This document shows, one piece after another, positions 62,810 through 64,000 of a stretch of DNA of 64,000 bases. The first letter of the stretch is position 1. The number at the start of each line of letters is the position of its first letter. Made by a program: the position numbers and the translations under genes. The notes beneath the pieces are model-generated. The model searched no databases and was not told where the DNA came from. It saw nothing but the letters and a program-made list of their open reading frames with translations. Origin of the DNA: Eudromia elegans (Eukaryota > Chordata > Aves > Tinamiformes > Tinamidae); contig PTEX01000003.1 of assembly GCA_003342815.1 (NCBI GenBank), positions 3,256,567 through 3,320,566 on the forward strand, written 5' to 3'.

Positions 62810-62950
62810 TCAAAGTGCTCAACAAACATCGCCAAGTCATCCGAACAACACGGTTCTAAAATATTACTATGAGATAGGGGAACTGAACCTTAGATATGAA
62901 ACAACTGAGCTGGGGCCCTGCATTTAAAGTTTCTAAGTGATACTGCTGTA
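62810..62950 (+). repeat. possible ancient L2-like repeat relic
   Basis: 'caaagtgctcaacaaacatc' then 'tattactatgagataggg' and 'gaactgaacc' parallels L2-type 3' ends. Weak and uncertain. Confidence 0.25.
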
Positions 62951-64000
62951 CAAATAATGATGATACTAATAAACACAGTGTTGAATAACTGATAGTGCAC
63001 TTAAGAGCAGAAAGCAGGTTCTCCTGCCTCTTCATTCAATGCTGTGCACCACATAACCTGACTATGGGAATCTGTTTAAAATTACTCCTTTTTGGTATGG
63101 CCTTACTTTGCTGTATGAGCGTCTTACCAATGCATTATTGATTCCTGAGCTATCAGTTTAATAAGTTACACATTATGCCTCACTTGTAAATTCTATCAAA
63201 TGGGATCTATGGTTCAGGCTAACCACTTTAAACATTTGAACATTTGGAGTATTGGTGGGAATCCAATGTGACCCAGGGACATCCAACTACTTCGGGATGC
63301 CCAGTGTATCCAGAAGTAGCAAATGCATCCACTTGAGCAATGGTCTCCATACGTTTCTGAATAGGTAAATTAGGTAAACACCAGAAAAACTGATTTCACA
63401 ATCGACACACCATACTGAAAGAATGAAGACTACTAGTTCACTCAGACTGTGTCTCCTACCAGCATCAATGTTCCTTTCATCATTAAACTGAAGCAAACTG
63501 AAAGGACATTGGGGGTATATTTTGCTCTTACTACCTGTGCCTTGCTTTTTCTTTAAAGAGGAAAACTTTTAGCCTATGAGAAAGTTGGAAAAACAAACAA
63601 ACAAACAAAAAAACCCCACAACATTCCCCAAATATCTATGGCTGAGATTTGCCCTGACATGTCAATAATGGAGGGAAAAAACTGTTATTTCTAAGAATAC
63701 ATCAAGTAGAACAAACCAAATGCCAACAGAATAGAGCATAATGCAGTAGGAACAATACGATGGGCTAGTACTCTTCTGAAATTATATTCTCCACCCAGGT
63801 CACCCCAGTATGGATAATTTGCATGACAGTTGCATTTTGATGATCTCAGAAATTTTGTTTCTGATAAATAAGTTGTTCATAAAACATATCTGATAAGACT
63901 GCTCATATAAGTGATCGCCCTTCACCTTTGATAAGCTCACCACACATTTAAGCATTTCTAGAGGTATAGTTAATAGGAAGCCTTGTCTTCCTGCTAACTC

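Larger units (their letters stand above)
55015..64000. other. intergenic sequence to window end, no recognised gene
   Basis: Contains a GC-rich patch at 55.38-55.50 kb, a CR1 tail at 56.21 kb, CpG-rich patches near 57.6 and 58.7 kb, an old CR1 at 59.86 kb and otherwise AT-rich non-coding DNA. By mammalian gene order OSR2 should lie on this side of VPS13B on the same strand, but no C2H2 zinc-finger coding sequence was recognised before the window ends. Confidence 0.65.

Noticed and set aside
31300-64000. OSR2 coding exons expected by gene order
   Set aside because: No C2H2 zinc-finger motif or OSR2-like N-terminus seen on the minus strand; the gene probably lies past the window end.
1-64000. 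CRISPR arrays, tRNA/rRNA genes, bacterial operons
   Set aside because: No regular spacer-repeat pattern, no tRNA arm sequences and no dense coding seen; the window is vertebrate nuclear DNA.

Overview
This looks like nuclear DNA from a bird, probably a draft assembly because a run of Ns and a single N fall inside simple repeats. The evidence is a vertebrate gene with consensus splice sites and long AT-rich introns, CpG islands, and CR1 LINEs as the main recognisable interspersed repeat. Several CR1 pieces lie on the minus strand and end in the tail typical of avian CR1. No bacterial, plasmid or organellar features were seen.

The one gene I can identify is VPS13B (COH1), on the minus strand, with its 5' end near 31.1-31.3 kb. 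A CpG island (about 30.8-31.64 kb) holds the presumed promoter and non-coding exon 1. Exon 2 (30340-30517) carries the start codon, and codons 1-49 match the conserved VPS13B N-terminus. Exon 3 (24054-24197) encodes codons 50-97. Both exons have consensus acceptors and donors and join in phase 0. Intron 1 is about 0.6 kb and intron 2 about 6.1 kb. Intron 3 appears to fill the rest of the window down to base 1, as no exon 4 was recognised. The encoded segment is the chorein_N end of a bridge-like lipid-transfer protein of the Golgi.

From 31.65 kb to the window end is gene-poor sequence upstream of VPS13B. In mammals the next gene on this side is OSR2; no OSR2 zinc-finger coding sequence was recognised, so it probably lies beyond base 64000. 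The region holds CR1 copies (39.77-40.50 and 56.21-56.28 kb on minus; 59.86-60.24 kb on plus, from an older amniote-type family), several very old palindromic or LINE/SINE-like relics, a long ATTTT microsatellite (54.83-55.01 kb), and scattered GC/CpG-rich islands at about 32.3, 44.3-44.9, 46.5-46.8, 49.7, 57.6 and 58.7 kb with no recognised gene. These islands, and AT-rich complex segments near 52.3-53.3 kb, are the best places to look for unannotated promoters, lncRNA exons or enhancers.

I did not find a convincing new biological system. Short open frames in the GC-rich islands look like by-products of base composition.
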